Positions 1-10,477 of a stretch of 64,000 bases of DNA are shown here, piece by piece. This DNA comes from CAVYOD01 sp963770045 (GTDB lineage Bacteria > Acidobacteriota > Aminicenantia > Aminicenantales > CAVYOD01), in assembly GCA_963770045.1 (NCBI GenBank), contig CAVYOD010000030.1, positions 7,493 to 71,492 of the forward strand, given 5' to 3'. Below the pieces are notes generated by a model. It saw only the letters and a program-made list of their open reading frames with translations. It was not told the origin of the DNA and made no database searches. The position numbers and the translations under genes were made by a program. The first letter of the stretch is position 1. Each line of letters starts with the position of its first letter.

Positions 1-13
1 TTAAAATCTGCGA

Positions 14-40
14 GAGGCTAGTTCAATAGGAACTAGCCTC
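14..40. terminator. Perfect 11-bp hairpin, possible terminator
   Basis: An 11-bp perfect inverted repeat (GAGGCTAGTTC, loop AATAG, then its complement) is followed by CTTTAT. The stem is strong but the T tract is poor, so it could be a terminator of a gene left of the window or another RNA hairpin. Confidence 0.5.
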
Positions 41-215
41 CTTTATCAGAAGGCACACAGCCAGCGTGCGAATCCTCGACTTATGATAAAATAATTATCT
101 ATGAGGTGTTCGGCGCAAATCGGTGAAGCCTGTCCCAAACGGCCGGAGAGAAGGATAGGCACACTCGAAACGCCTGCGAAATAACGGAGATCGATCTCGG
201 ATAAGGAGATAAAGC

Positions 216-533
216 ATGAGGAAAAACCGAGCAGAACCCAGGGAAGAGCTCATCAGCCGGATGGAAGAAGAACTCAAGGAGCTGGAGTCGGAGATCGAAG
301 TGCAGGATACGAGGCTCGAGGACTCCGACTGGGATCCGAAGACAGATTACGAGAAGCCTATCGATGAGCTCAAGATCGAACTGCGTGATTTAAGAGAGAA
401 GCTGGGGGAGGTCGGGTCTGCTGGCCCCTCCCAGTGGAAGAAGCTATACGAAGAAGCGGAGGAGGATCTGGTCCGGTTGGGGGATCGGCTGAAAACCTTC
501 ATCGCCGACCTCGATAACCTGATCTTGGAATAA
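216..533 (+). CDS. Small charged coiled-coil protein, unknown function
   Basis: A 105-residue protein rich in Glu, Lys, Arg and Leu with heptad-like spacing over residues 8-55 and 70-100, so it is predicted to be almost entirely helical coiled coil. There is no signal peptide, membrane segment or catalytic motif. The ATG at 216 is preceded by a good Shine-Dalgarno (AAGGAGAT at about 203-210), which supports both the start and expression. The composition recalls small soluble stress-type helical proteins, but no family is assigned with certainty. It stands alone, 23 nt before a broken thioesterase gene. Confidence 0.6.
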   Translation: MRKNRAEPREELISRMEEELKELESEIEVQDTRLEDSDWDPKTDYEKPIDELKIELRDLREKLGEVGSAGPSQWKKLYEEAEEDLVRLGDRLKTFIADLDNLILE

Positions 534-556
534 AGGCGCCGTGGTGGAGAACGACC

Positions 557-935
557 ATGGAAGTAAGATCTGACCCGACGTTGCGTGTCACCTTGCTGCC
601 ACGAGACACCAACAAACACGGAACAATCTTTGGTGGGATCATCATGAGCCACATTGACATGGCGGGAGCGGTCGAGGCTCGCAAAGTCTCGCGGTCCGCA
701 CAATTTTGTTACAGTGGCCATGGACAAAGTGGTTTTTCATAAGCCCGTCTTTGTGGGGGATCTGGTGAGTTTTTATACGGAAACAATAAAAGTGGGCCGG
801 ACTTCCGTGACGACGAAGGTCATCGTTGAAGCGACCCGGGCCGATACCCAGGAAAGAGTGAGAGTCACTGAAGCAGAGGTTGTCTATGTCGCGGTCGATG
901 AGAATTGGAGGCCCGTTCCGGTCTGCCTGAAATGA
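557..935 (+). pseudogene. YciA-like acyl-CoA thioesterase (hotdog fold), frameshifted
   Basis: Two overlapping frames together spell one hotdog-fold acyl-CoA thioesterase. The first frame (from ATG 557) gives residues 1-43 with the DTNKHGTIFGG and MSHIDMAG segments; the second gives FVTVAMDKVVFHKP, VGDLVSFY and a C-terminus ending PVPVCLK at 935. These are the conserved blocks of the YciA/BFIT class, which hydrolyse acyl-CoA to free acid and CoA in the cytoplasm. The frame change lies at about 683-688 in CGCAAAGTC, where removing one base restores a continuous protein of about 125 residues, normal for the family. It may be a real mutation or a sequencing indel; the latter is favoured because similar breaks are frequent in the window. 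Confidence 0.75.
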
Positions 936-989
936 CAGCGTCGATAAGGAGCTGTCGTGAGTGGCCGCCATCTCACTGTTCGACAAGCC

Positions 990-1159
990 CCCCTCATTTC
1001 GTATCCCGGGCCGATTTCGCCGCCGACATGGCCAAGATGGCGGCCGATCCCAAAACTCAAGAATGGTGGAGCATCATGATGCCCATGCAAGAGCCCATTC
1101 CGAATCGTGCCGAAGGCGAATGGTGGGCGAGCATGGAAGAGGTTTTCCACACGGATTGA
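990..1159 (+). pseudogene. L-rhamnose mutarotase C-terminal remnant
   Basis: Only the C-terminal half of a RhaM-type (DUF718) mutarotase is readable: ADMAKMAADPKTQEWW followed by EWWASMEEVFHTD at the end, matching the Trp-Trp and terminal ME-VFH-D blocks of the family. RhaM interconverts the anomers of L-rhamnose. The N-terminal half that should precede it is absent or scattered across other frames between the thioesterase and this point, and no credible start codon with a ribosome site is present. It lies just upstream of two exported sugar-type enzymes, so a lost or misassembled sugar locus is likely. Confidence 0.55.
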
Positions 1160-1196
1160 GATGAGAAGCCGTCGGGGCGGACGGCAAACGGTCGGC

Positions 1197-1225
1197 TTGA
1201 TTTTCCCTTCCGCTTGTTATATGGA
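1197..1225 (+). promoter_or_regulatory. Possible sigma-70 promoter for the exported isomerase
   Basis: TTGATT, 17-nt spacer, TATGGA, ending 32 nt before the ATG at 1258, which has its own AGGAGGTG ribosome site. The -10 is only moderately good. Confidence 0.35.
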
Positions 1226-1257
1226 TTACACATCCTCAGGAAGGAGGTGTTCGGGAC

Positions 1258-2181
1258 ATGAAACGAAGGGAATTCATCAAAAACGGGCTCGGCGCGGCGG
1301 CGGCCTTTTCTTTGGCCCGTCCTGCGGGAATCGCTTCTTCTCCCAGGTCTGAAGCCACAGCGGTTGGGGAGAAATTCAAGCTCAAATACGCTCCGGCGAT
1401 CGGCCTGTTCAAAGGCCACGCCGGCGACGAACCGGTCGCCCAGATCAGGTTCGCGGCCGGAGAGGGTTTCACGGCGATGTTCGACAACGGACTCATGAAT
1501 CGGCCTCCCGCCCAACAGGACGCTATCGTCCGGGAGATAGATCGGCAGGGGATGGCGCTCGGACCGTTTGTCCTCTACGCCGACTTCGACAAAAGGAGCT
1601 TCGTCACCCGCGATAAAGAAGTCCGCGGCATGCTCCTCCAAAAAATGAAAGAAGGCGTCGAGACCATGAAACGGACGAATGTCAGATGGGCCCTCGTCGT
1701 CCCGGGACGCTGGGAGGAACGCCTCGACTGGGACTACCAGACCGCCAACGTCATCGACAACCTTAAGTTCTGCCTGGATGTCTGCGCCCCCGCCGGTCTT
1801 ATTCTGGTTCTCGAGCCGCTCAACCCGAAAGATCACCCCGGGCTTTTCCTCACCAAGATCTCGCAGGCCTACCAGATCGCACGTGCCGTGAACAGCCCGA
1901 GCTGCAAAATCCTGGACGATATTTACCATCAGCAAATAACCGAAGGCAACCTGATCCCCAACATTGACGCTGCCTGGGACGAGATCGCTGCCTATCACTT
2001 GGGCGACACTCCCGGCCGGAACGAGCCGACCACGGGCGAGATCAACTACAAGAACATCTTCAAGCATCTGTATGAAAAAGGATACCGGGGTGTCCTGTGC
2101 ATGGAGCACGGCATGAGCCGGCCGGGCAAGGAGGGCGAGCGCGCCGTCATCGACGCCTATCGGGTGTGCGACAGCTTTTAG
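1258..2181 (+). CDS. Tat-exported sugar phosphate isomerase/epimerase family protein (hydroxypyruvate isomerase-like)
   Basis: A 307-residue protein. Residues 2-30 form a twin-arginine signal (RREFIK, then an Ala-rich hydrophobic stretch), so it is probably exported folded. The rest is an AP-endonuclease-family-2 type TIM barrel like hydroxypyruvate isomerases: the metal-ligand strands are visible as LVLEPLNP, ILDDIYHQQ, AYHLGD and LCMEHG, supplying Glu, Asp/His, His and Glu. Such enzymes interconvert keto and aldo sugars or hydroxypyruvate and tartronate semialdehyde; the substrate is not determined here. An AGGAGGTG site precedes the ATG. It ends 17 nt before a Gfo/Idh/MocA oxidoreductase that also has a Tat signal, indicating a two-gene operon acting on one sugar. 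Confidence 0.85.
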   Translation: MKRREFIKNGLGAAAAFSLARPAGIASSPRSEATAVGEKFKLKYAPAIGLFKGHAGDEPVAQIRFAAGEGFTAMFDNGLMNRPPAQQDAIVREIDRQGMALGPFVLYADFDKRSFVTRDKEVRGMLLQKMKEGVETMKRTNVRWALVVPGRWEERLDWDYQTANVIDNLKFCLDVCAPAGLILVLEPLNPKDHPGLFLTKISQAYQIARAVNSPSCKILDDIYHQQITEGNLIPNIDAAWDEIAAYHLGDTPGRNEPTTGEINYKNIFKHLYEKGYRGVLCMEHGMSRPGKEGERAVIDAYRVCDSF

Positions 2182-2198
2182 GAATAAAGGAGGAGCCA

Positions 2199-3479
<1,281 letters not shown>

Positions 3480-3493
3480 CGGCCCGGCATCGC

Positions 3494-3835
3494 CTAGGCC
3501 TTTGCGGAGACAAAAGCCTTCAACCGCTCGAATTCAAGTTCGAGCAATTCGAGCGTTCCTGCGACTTTGGCGATGTCCGCCTCTTTCCCGGCGGTTTCGA
3601 GCTGAAACGAAATCTCCTGAAGCGGGAGAAGGCTGAGATTGGCCGATGATCCCTTGAGGGTGTGGCCGATCGTTCGGATCTCCTCGAAGTTCTTTTCCGC
3701 GAGGGCGCGGGAGAGCTCCTTGCGCTTGGATTCAAAGGTCAGGATATAAAGGTCAATGAGCTCCTTGAGAAAGGATTCGTCATTGCCGATTCGCTGCAAG
3801 GCCGAGGGATAATCGATCGGTTGTTTATTTTCCAT
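3494..3835 (-). CDS. Stand-alone Hpt phosphotransfer protein
   Basis: A 113-residue all-helical histidine phosphotransfer domain. The phosphorylatable His is in the TIGHTLKGSSANL motif near residue 58. I chose the ATG at 3835 rather than an upstream in-frame start because AAGGAGACC precedes it and it gives the usual Hpt length. It would shuttle phosphate between the receiver domains of the hybrid kinase and the REC-GGDEF regulators encoded just upstream on the same strand. It is the last gene of that operon, 47 nt after the preceding stop codon. Confidence 0.9.
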   Translation of the reverse strand: MENKQPIDYPSALQRIGNDESFLKELIDLYILTFESKRKELSRALAEKNFEEIRTIGHTLKGSSANLSLLPLQEISFQLETAGKEADIAKVAGTLELLELEFERLKAFVSAKA

Positions 3836-3882
3836 GGTCTCCTTCTTTTCTCCCTTGATTCCCTGAGTTCTCACGGCCTGGC

Positions 3883-4788
3883 CTATAGAAGAGTTACGCA
3901 ATTCCTGCCTTTGTTTTTTGAATGATACATGGCCTTGTCGCTGGTCTTGGCCAGGTATTCCTTGGAAGCCTGCCGCTGGTTCTCTGAAGACGCGCAGCCC
4001 AGGCTGATCGTGGCATGGATCGATCCGGACTCGGTCCGGATTTTTACCGAGCTGATGGCCCGGCGCAGTCTCTCGGCGATCCGCTCAGCATTTTTTAGAC
4101 CACAGCTGGGGCAAATGACGAGGAATTCATCACCCCCGTACCGCCCGATCTTGTCATACTTCCTCAAGACCTTTTTCATCCGGGAGGCGACCTCGATCAG
4201 AACCTCATCTCCCACATGATGTCCATAAGTATCATTGATGTCCTTAAACAGGTCGATGTCCAGCATGATCGTGCTGACGGGCCTGGTCTCCCGCTCGGAC
4301 CTCGCGCACTCCTCCTGCAGGAGATCCAGAATCTCGTTCCTGTTGAAGAGATGGGTGAGGGGGTCGTAGGTGGCCAATTTCTCGAGGATCTCTTTTGATT
4401 CCAGGAGCTGGTTCTGCAGGTTGATGATCCTCTTCCCCGTACCAAGCCTGGCTCTCAACTCCTCGGTGTCGAACGGCTTGGAGATATAATCATCAACGCC
4501 CGCGGCGAAGCCTTTCCTGACATCCTTTTGCTGATCCTTGATCGTGAGCATGATCACATAGATGTAGCGCGACAGGCTCTCCTCCCTGATCTTCCGGCAC
4601 ACCGCCGCCCCGTCCATCTTGGGCATAATCCAATCCAGGAGGGCGATCTGGATCGTTCCTTTCTGGATCTCCCGCCAGGCGTCTTTTCCGTTAACCGCCG
4701 ATACGGTTTCGTATCCCCAGTCCCGCAGGTGCTTTTCGAGGACTCTGCGGCTCATGCTGTCGTCTTCGGCTATCAGCACTTTTATCAC
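3883..4788 (-). CDS. Response regulator diguanylate cyclase (REC-GGDEF)
   Basis: A 301-residue protein. The receiver domain (residues 1-120) has the acidic pair EDD and the phospho-acceptor Asp in ALLDWIMPKMDG. The GGDEF domain (about 140-301) has an intact GGDEF active site and, five residues before it, an RKYD sequence matching the RxxD inhibitory site, so it should make cyclic di-GMP with product inhibition. It starts with GTG at 4788 behind CGGAGGAACGA. It is clearly paralogous to the first gene of the same operon (7188-8108). Its kinase is probably the hybrid histidine kinase 31 nt upstream. Confidence 0.93.
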   Translation of the reverse strand: MIKVLIAEDDSMSRRVLEKHLRDWGYETVSAVNGKDAWREIQKGTIQIALLDWIMPKMDGAAVCRKIREESLSRYIYVIMLTIKDQQKDVRKGFAAGVDDYISKPFDTEELRARLGTGKRIINLQNQLLESKEILEKLATYDPLTHLFNRNEILDLLQEECARSERETRPVSTIMLDIDLFKDINDTYGHHVGDEVLIEVASRMKKVLRKYDKIGRYGGDEFLVICPSCGLKNAERIAERLRRAISSVKIRTESGSIHATISLGCASSENQRQASKEYLAKTSDKAMYHSKNKGRNCVTLL

Positions 4789-4819
4789 TTCGTTCCTCCG
4801 ATTATTTTTATTCTGTCGG

Positions 4820-6469
4820 TTATCGGGTTTTTTTGAACCTCTTCATGGTTTCATCGATTTTGAGAAAGACCTCTTTTGGGTCCAGAGGCTTGCAGATGTA
4901 ATCGTCCATTCCCGCCTGCAGGCAACGGTCACGGTCGCCTTTCATCGCGTGCGCGGTCATAGCGATGATCGGGATATGAGCCCCTGATGTCTTCTCCTTG
5001 TTCCTGATCGCGGCCGTGGCCTCGAAACCGTCCATGACCGGCATCTGGACGTCCATCAGAATCAGGTCGAAGATGTGCCTTTCCAAGGCCGCGAGCGCCT
5101 CTTTCCCGTTTTCAACCTCGACGACCTGATGGCCCTGCTTTTCCAGCATATAAAAGGCCACCTTCCTGTTAACGGCATTGTCCTCGACCACCAGGACGCG
5201 ATAGGCGTCGCGGCTCCGGACTTGAGGAACGGGCGCTTTTTCTTTTTGGGCCTCGGAGGGCCGAGCCGTGCCCATGATGGCACTCAGCACTTCCAGGAGT
5301 TGAGAGGACTTGACCGGCTTGGCCAGATAATTCGAGACTCCCATCTTTATCCAGGGAGAGGCATCCCCGCGGCTGCTTTTCGATCCCAGCATGATGATCG
5401 CCGTTTTCACGGCCTGAGGATTTTGTTTCAGGTAATCCATAAGGATAAAGCTGTCTGAGCCCGGCAGGTAGGGGTCGATGAGCAGGGCCGAGTAGGGGGC
5501 CCCTGCCAGGCGGCTCTGGTCGAGGATGGTTATGGCCTTGCCCGCGTTTTCGGCTTCGCTGACTTTGAGATTCCAGGCGCTGAGCATCCGCGAGAGGACT
5601 CTCCGGCTGGATCCGTTGTCATCGATGATGAGCGCGGAACGCCCCTTCATATCGGGCGGAGCGCTCGGCCCCGGTTCCTTTTCGGAGGCAGGCGGAAGCG
5701 CATAACTTAAGGAAACATGAAATTTGCTGCCCGCCCCGACCTTGCTTTCAACCCAGATCCTTCCGCCCAGGAGTTCGACCAGCTGCAGACAGATGGCCAG
5801 GCCCAAGCCGCTTCCTCCGTATTTGCGGGTCATCGAGCCATCTCCTTGGGTAAAAACCTCGAAGATGACCTGTTGTTTTGACTCCGAGATCCCGATTCCG
5901 GTATCGGCAACGGTGATCAGCAGGCCGACCCGGTCGTCGGTCCGGGACTCCTCTTTAACGGAAACGATAATCTCGCCTTTCTCGGTGAACTTGACGGCGT
6001 TGCCCACCAGGTTGCTGAGGATCTGCCCCAGGCGTCCGGGGTCGCCGACGACCAAGGAAGTCGACCGGGGGGGAAGGTCACAGATCAATTCCAGTTTCTT
6101 CTTATGGGCCTGCAGGGCCAGGGAAGAAACGGTCTCGTAAACGAAGTCTTCGAAATCGAAACTGATCGATTCGAGCTCGACTTTCCTGGCTTCAATCTTG
6201 GTAAAATCAAGAATGTCATTGATCAGCTTCATCATCGATTCAGCCGATGATTTTATGCCGCTGACATATTCCTGCTGCTCCGGATTGAGCGGCGTTCCTA
6301 GGGCGAGGTCAACCATTCCCAGGATGCCGTTCATCGGCGTCCGGAGCTCATGGCTGATATTGGCCAGAAACTCGCTCTTGGCGGAAATAGCCGCCTGGTT
6401 CTTTTTCTTGGCAGAGACGAGCTCGGTGATGTCTTTCAGGATGATAAAGTTCCCAGATATTGCCCCTGG
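4820..6469 (-). CDS. Hybrid histidine kinase core (HisKA-HATPase-REC-REC); 5' part in other frames
   Basis: The open frame gives, in order, the end of a PAS segment (NFIILKDITE), the HisKA box with the phosphorylated His (FLANISHELRTPMNG), an HATPase domain with N box (GNAVKF), DTGIGI and GGSGLGLAI, a first receiver (DDNGSSRR, Asp in LLIDPYLPG) and a second receiver (EDNAVNRK, Asp in ILMDVQMPVMDG). There is no start codon near the beginning of the frame, and a stop lies at 6470-6472. One extra G in the GGG run near 6454 joins it to the upstream PAS reading. It is therefore the C-terminal two thirds of one hybrid kinase reaching back to 7188. Receiver 2 probably hands phosphate to the Hpt protein. 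Confidence 0.88.
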   Translation of the reverse strand, partial: PGAISGNFIILKDITELVSAKKKNQAAISAKSEFLANISHELRTPMNGILGMVDLALGTPLNPEQQEYVSGIKSSAESMMKLINDILDFTKIEARKVELESISFDFEDFVYETVSSLALQAHKKKLELICDLPPRSTSLVVGDPGRLGQILSNLVGNAVKFTEKGEIIVSVKEESRTDDRVGLLITVADTGIGISESKQQVIFEVFTQGDGSMTRKYGGSGLGLAICLQLVELLGGRIWVESKVGAGSKFHVSLSYALPPASEKEPGPSAPPDMKGRSALIIDDNGSSRRVLSRMLSAWNLKVSEAENAGKAITILDQSRLAGAPYSALLIDPYLPGSDSFILMDYLKQNPQAVKTAIIMLGSKSSRGDASPWIKMGVSNYLAKPVKSSQLLEVLSAIMGTARPSEAQKEKAPVPQVRSRDAYRVLVVEDNAVNRKVAFYMLEKQGHQVVEVENGKEALAALERHIFDLILMDVQMPVMDGFEATAAIRNKEKTSGAHIPIIAMTAHAMKGDRDRCLQAGMDDYICKPLDPKEVFLKIDETMKRFKKTR

Positions 6470-6717
6470 TCATAGAGCGGCTGAAGATGGAAGACCGTGT
6501 CCAGCCCCCGGATGGATTTGTGAAGGATCAGTCTTGAGGAGCCCGGAGCCGCCTGGAAGTTGGCCATCGGCTTCTGCAATTCAGAAACCTGGAAACCCCA
6601 AATCAAGCTCCGTCAGATTCCCTCTCGACAACATTTCCCCTGTCGAGGTTGAAAAACCTCAAAAAGCTATCATTGACTTCCCTGACGACGCCGTTTTTTT
6701 CTACGAAGAGAACGGCC

Positions 6718-7188
6718 TCATCCAAACCGAAGAGGAGAGCCTGGAATTTGGCCGACTCCCCGCCCTAGTTGTCCTGGACCGGGTTTCTCGGCAACAATTT
6801 CTCTGTAAACAACGGTCGAAGCGATCTGTTGCCCGTCCAGGAAGACCGGCGAGGCGAGGCCGGCGATCTGGAGGACCTTCCCTTCCTTGTTTTTGTGGAC
6901 GGCCTCAAATTGAACCCGCTCGCCTCGGCTGAGTTTTTTGACCACGGAGTCGGAGTCTGCTTGGCCCTCGTCGGAACCGAAAAGATCCGAGAGGGGCCGG
7001 CCCAACAGCTTTTCGCCGCCGAATCCAAACAGTTGAGCGAAGCGATCATTCACCCGAGATATGCGTCCCTCCCGGTTAACGATCATCACGCCCTCGGTGA
7101 TGACGTTTAGCAGATTGTCCAGGTAGGCTCCTTCTTTCTCTGTGGGGCCAGTGCCCGGGGAGACATCGAGGAGGTCTTTCTCCGGCAT
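6718..7188 (-). CDS. N-terminal PAS part of the hybrid histidine kinase (frameshifted)
   Basis: The frame opens with ATG at 7188, overlapping the stop of the upstream diguanylate cyclase gene by one base (TGATG), and reads one PAS domain: VITEGVMIVNREGRI, RFAQLFGFGGEKLLG and the closing VVYREIVAEK. After about 6770 the sensible reading moves to another frame with a second PAS domain (ALLFGLDEAVLFVEK, FFNLDRGNVVER). It moves again around 6600-6625 before joining the kinase core. The complete product would be PAS-PAS-HisKA-HATPase-REC-REC, roughly 780 residues, without membrane segments, so a cytoplasmic sensor. Three or more breaks in 350 bp are either assembly errors or real decay. Confidence 0.75.
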   Translation of the reverse strand: MPEKDLLDVSPGTGPTEKEGAYLDNLLNVITEGVMIVNREGRISRVNDRFAQLFGFGGEKLLGRPLSDLFGSDEGQADSDSVVKKLSRGERVQFEAVHKNKEGKVLQIAGLASPVFLDGQQIASTVVYREIVAEKPGPGQLGRGVGQIPGSPLRFG

Positions 7189-8108
7189 CAGCTTTTCCTG
7201 TTCGCGGCCTGACTCAAGCCGCCGCCCTCGACTCGATTGCGCCCTCTCCTCTTGGCCAGCAGCAGGGCCTTATCGCTTCGTTCAATCAGTTTCTGCGGCG
7301 AGAGCCTCGTGGGGTCTTGGGATGTCGCGCAGCCGAGGCTGATCGAGACCTCCAACATCCCGTCCCCGGTCTTGATCTTCTTGGTGCCGACGGCTTTTCT
7401 CAGTCTTTCGGCTATTGTTTTCGTTTTGTCGAGGCGGCAATCCGGCACGATGACTAGGAACTCGTCGCCGCCATAGCGGCCCAATTTGTCGTAGCGGCGA
7501 ATATTTCCCTTCAAGCGCGTTGCGATCTGGATGAGAACTTCATCACCAACCGGATGGCCGTGGAGGTCGTTGATCTGTTTGAAGTTATCGACATCGAGCA
7601 TGATCGTGCTGAGGCAGGTTCGCTGTCTGAGGCTGCGGGCGAATTCTTCATCGAGGCGCTCGAGAATCCCGTTCCGGTTCCACTGTTTGGTGAGAGAATC
7701 GGTGTTGGCCTGGATCAGGCGGCTGTCTTCCAGGCTGATGATCCGCTCGCCGTTCTGGAGCCGAACCTTGAGCTCGAGAGGGTCAAAGGGTTTGGTCATG
7801 TAATCATCCGCCCCGGCTGAGAGACCGGTGATCACATCTTCCTGGAGGTCTCGGCCGGTGAGCAGGATAATATACGTATACTTGCTGTTGTTCTCCTGGC
7901 ACTCCTGCCGGATTTTGTGGCAGACTTCCAGACCGTCCATCTTGGGCATCGTCCAATCCAGGATGGCCAGCCGGATATCATCGTTTTTTATGGCCGTCCA
8001 GGCCTCTTCGCCGTTTCTGGCGAGAGCAACGTCGTACCCCCAGTCCTTGATATTTCTCTCCAGGGCGCGACAGGTGATGATATCGTCCTCGGCGATGAGT
8101 ACTTTCAT
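7188..8108 (-). CDS. Response regulator diguanylate cyclase (REC-GGDEF), first gene of the signalling operon
   Basis: A 306-residue protein with a receiver domain (phospho-acceptor in AILDWTMPKMDG) and a GGDEF domain with intact GGDEF and an RRYD inhibitory-site sequence five residues before it. I placed the start at ATG 8108, directly before MKVLIAEDD, because this aligns with the paralogue at 4788; a longer frame adds 62 residues that resemble nothing. The stop overlaps the start of the PAS gene by one base, indicating translational coupling. A TTGACT-16-TAAAAT promoter lies 35-62 nt upstream. The 16 C-terminal residues after the GGDEF fold are unusual. Confidence 0.92.
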   Translation of the reverse strand: MKVLIAEDDIITCRALERNIKDWGYDVALARNGEEAWTAIKNDDIRLAILDWTMPKMDGLEVCHKIRQECQENNSKYTYIILLTGRDLQEDVITGLSAGADDYMTKPFDPLELKVRLQNGERIISLEDSRLIQANTDSLTKQWNRNGILERLDEEFARSLRQRTCLSTIMLDVDNFKQINDLHGHPVGDEVLIQIATRLKGNIRRYDKLGRYGGDEFLVIVPDCRLDKTKTIAERLRKAVGTKKIKTGDGMLEVSISLGCATSQDPTRLSPQKLIERSDKALLLAKRRGRNRVEGGGLSQAANRKS

Positions 8109-8142
8109 AGCGCTAAACCTCTGGGTTTTTGGACCCTGGTTC

Positions 8143-8170
8143 ATTTTAAAAGCTACCAGGAACCAGTCAA
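8143..8170 (-). promoter_or_regulatory. Sigma-70 promoter of the GGDEF/kinase/Hpt operon
   Basis: On the minus strand TTGACT (8165-8170), 16-nt spacer, TAAAAT (8143-8148). The predicted start is about 27 nt before the ATG at 8108. Confidence 0.6.
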
Positions 8171-8388
8171 TCGTCTTTGCGGGTGAAAAACGGGGTGATA
8201 TTCCTTCATCCTTTCTCACCTTTGGAGATGACGGACGGTTTTCCCAGGGCCACCGCCCCTTGAAATCTTCGCGAAAATAGGGTAGACTGACCACCTAGGT
8301 CGATCCGCTTAGATTAGCCCTTCCAACATTTTCACTCTCAGAGAATTCTAAGCAGGGACCGTTTTTTATATCACCAAGTGGTGTTTTT

Positions 8389-10477
8389 ATGAACAACGAG
8401 CTAACTTTGATGCGCAACATTGGCATCAGTGCGCACATCGATTCCGGGAAGACGACGCTCACCGAGCGAATTCTCTTCTACTGCAAGAAAATTCATAAGA
8501 TCCACGAGGTCAAGGGAAAAGACGGGGTCGGCGCCACCATGGACACCATGGAGCTCGAAAAGGAGCGGGGGATAACGATTTCCTCGGCTGCGACCAATGT
8601 TTCCTGGGCCGGGCATTCGATCAACATCATCGACACCCCCGGCCATGTGGACTTCACCATCGAAGTCGAGAGGTCCCTGAGGGTGCTGGACGGAGCGATT
8701 CTGGTCCTCTGTTCGGTCGGCGGGGTTCAGTCCCAGACGATCACAGTGGATCGACAGCTCAAGCGCTACGATGTCCCCAGGATCGCCTTCATCAACAAGT
8801 GCGACCGCACCGGGGCGAATCCCTACCGAGTCCGAGATCAGCTCGCGGATAAGCTCGGCCACAATGCCGTGTTGATGCAGCTGCCGATCGGCCTCGAGGA
8901 CGGGCACCGGGGCGTGGTCGACCTGGTCACGATGAAGGCCCTTTATTTTGATGGACTTGATGGCGAGATCGTCAGGGCCGAAGAGATCCCGGCAGAGCTC
9001 AAGGAAGACGCCACCCGAAAACGGGAAGAGATGCTCGACGCGGTCTCCTTGTTTTCAGACCGGCTCACGGAAGCCATCCTCGGGGGCAGCGTCACTGAGG
9101 AGATGATCTATGAAGCCGTCCGGAAGGGCACGATATCGCGCCGGCTGACGCCCGTTTTTATGGGCTCTGCCTACAAGAACAAGGGAGTCCAGCCGCTTCT
9201 GGACGGAGTCGTCCGGTATCTGCCCAACCCAGCCGAGATCGAAAATTTTGCCACGGACCTGGAGGAGGAAGGGAAAAAGATTAAACTCGCCTCCGACCCG
9301 GACGCCCCCACGGTCTGCCTGGCCTATCAAGCTCGAAGACGGTCCTTATGGCCAGCTGACCTACGTAAGGATTTACCAGGGCGGTCTCAAAAAAGGCGAC
9401 GAGATCTTCAACACCCGCTTGAAGAACAAGGTCAAAGTCGGCCGGCTGGTGAGGATGCACGCCGATAGCATGGAAGACATTCGAGAAGCCGGGGCGGGGG
9501 ATATCGTCGCCCTCTTCGGGATCGAGTGCGCTTCAGGAGATACCTTCGTAAGTCCCGGTCTCAACCTGGCCATGACTTCGATCTTTGTGCCCGAACCCGT
9601 CATCTCCCTGGCCATCAAGCCGATGGACAAGAGAGCCTCGGACCGGATGGCCAAGGCCCTGAACAGGTTCACCAAGGAAGATCCCACGTTTCGAACTCAC
9701 GTTGATCCGGAATCCCACCAGACCATTATCCAGGGGATGGGAGAGCTTCACCTCGAGATCTACGTCGAACGGATGAAACGAGAATACTCTGCCGAAGTCG
9801 AGATCGGAATGCCGGAGGTGTCCTACAGGGAAGCCATCAACCGCCGAGTCGAGTTCGACTACACTCATAAGAAACAGACCGGGGGCGCGGGCCAGTTCGG
9901 TCGAGTGATCGGTTTTATCGAGCCCTCAGCCGAGGGGAAATACGATTTTGTCAATGCCGTCAAAGGTGGTCACATTCCGAGGGAATTCATCCCTTCTTGC
10001 GACAAAGGCTTTAGAGCAGCCACCAAGAAGGGTGACCTCACGGGCTATCCGGTCATCGGCATCAAAGTCACCCTGACCGACGGGACGTCCCACGACGTCG
10101 ATTCCTCCGACCTGGCCTTCCAAGCCGCCGCCATCGGGGCGTTCAGGCAGGCCTACCAGAAGGCCAAGCCGCAGGTCCTCGAACCGATCATGAGAGTCTC
10201 CGTGGAGGGGCCTTCAGAGTTCGCCGGGAGCGTTTTTGCCAGCATCAACCAGCGGCGGGGTATCATCGTCAGCTCCACGGAGGACGGCCTGTTTGCCCGG
10301 GTCGACGCCGATGTCCCCCTGAGCGAGATGTTCGGCTACTCGATGGCCCTGCGCTCATTGACCCAGGGGAAGGCGGAGTTCACCATGGAATTCCTGAAGT
10401 ACGGCCGCGTCCCCGCTGAGGTCGCGGAAGAATTGATGGCCAAGCACAGGGAAAAACAAAAAGAAGGATCGAAATGA
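8389..10477 (+). CDS. fusA: Elongation factor G (frameshifted at about 9330)
   Basis: Two frames join into one EF-G of about 695 residues, the normal length. The first (8389 to about 9325) has the GTPase motifs AHIDSGKT, RGITI, DTPGH, NKCD and GSAYKN. The second (about 9325-10477) has KLEDGPYGQLTY and domains II-V, ending EKQKEGSK. EF-G translocates tRNA and mRNA on the ribosome. The sequence style (RNIGISAHIDSGKT, EVKGKDGVGATMD) resembles the spirochaete-type EF-G1 shared with mitochondria rather than classical EF-G; this is my inference. Because the gene should be essential, the break near GCCTATCAAG is probably a sequence error. The stop overlaps the next ATG (ATGA). Confidence 0.93.
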
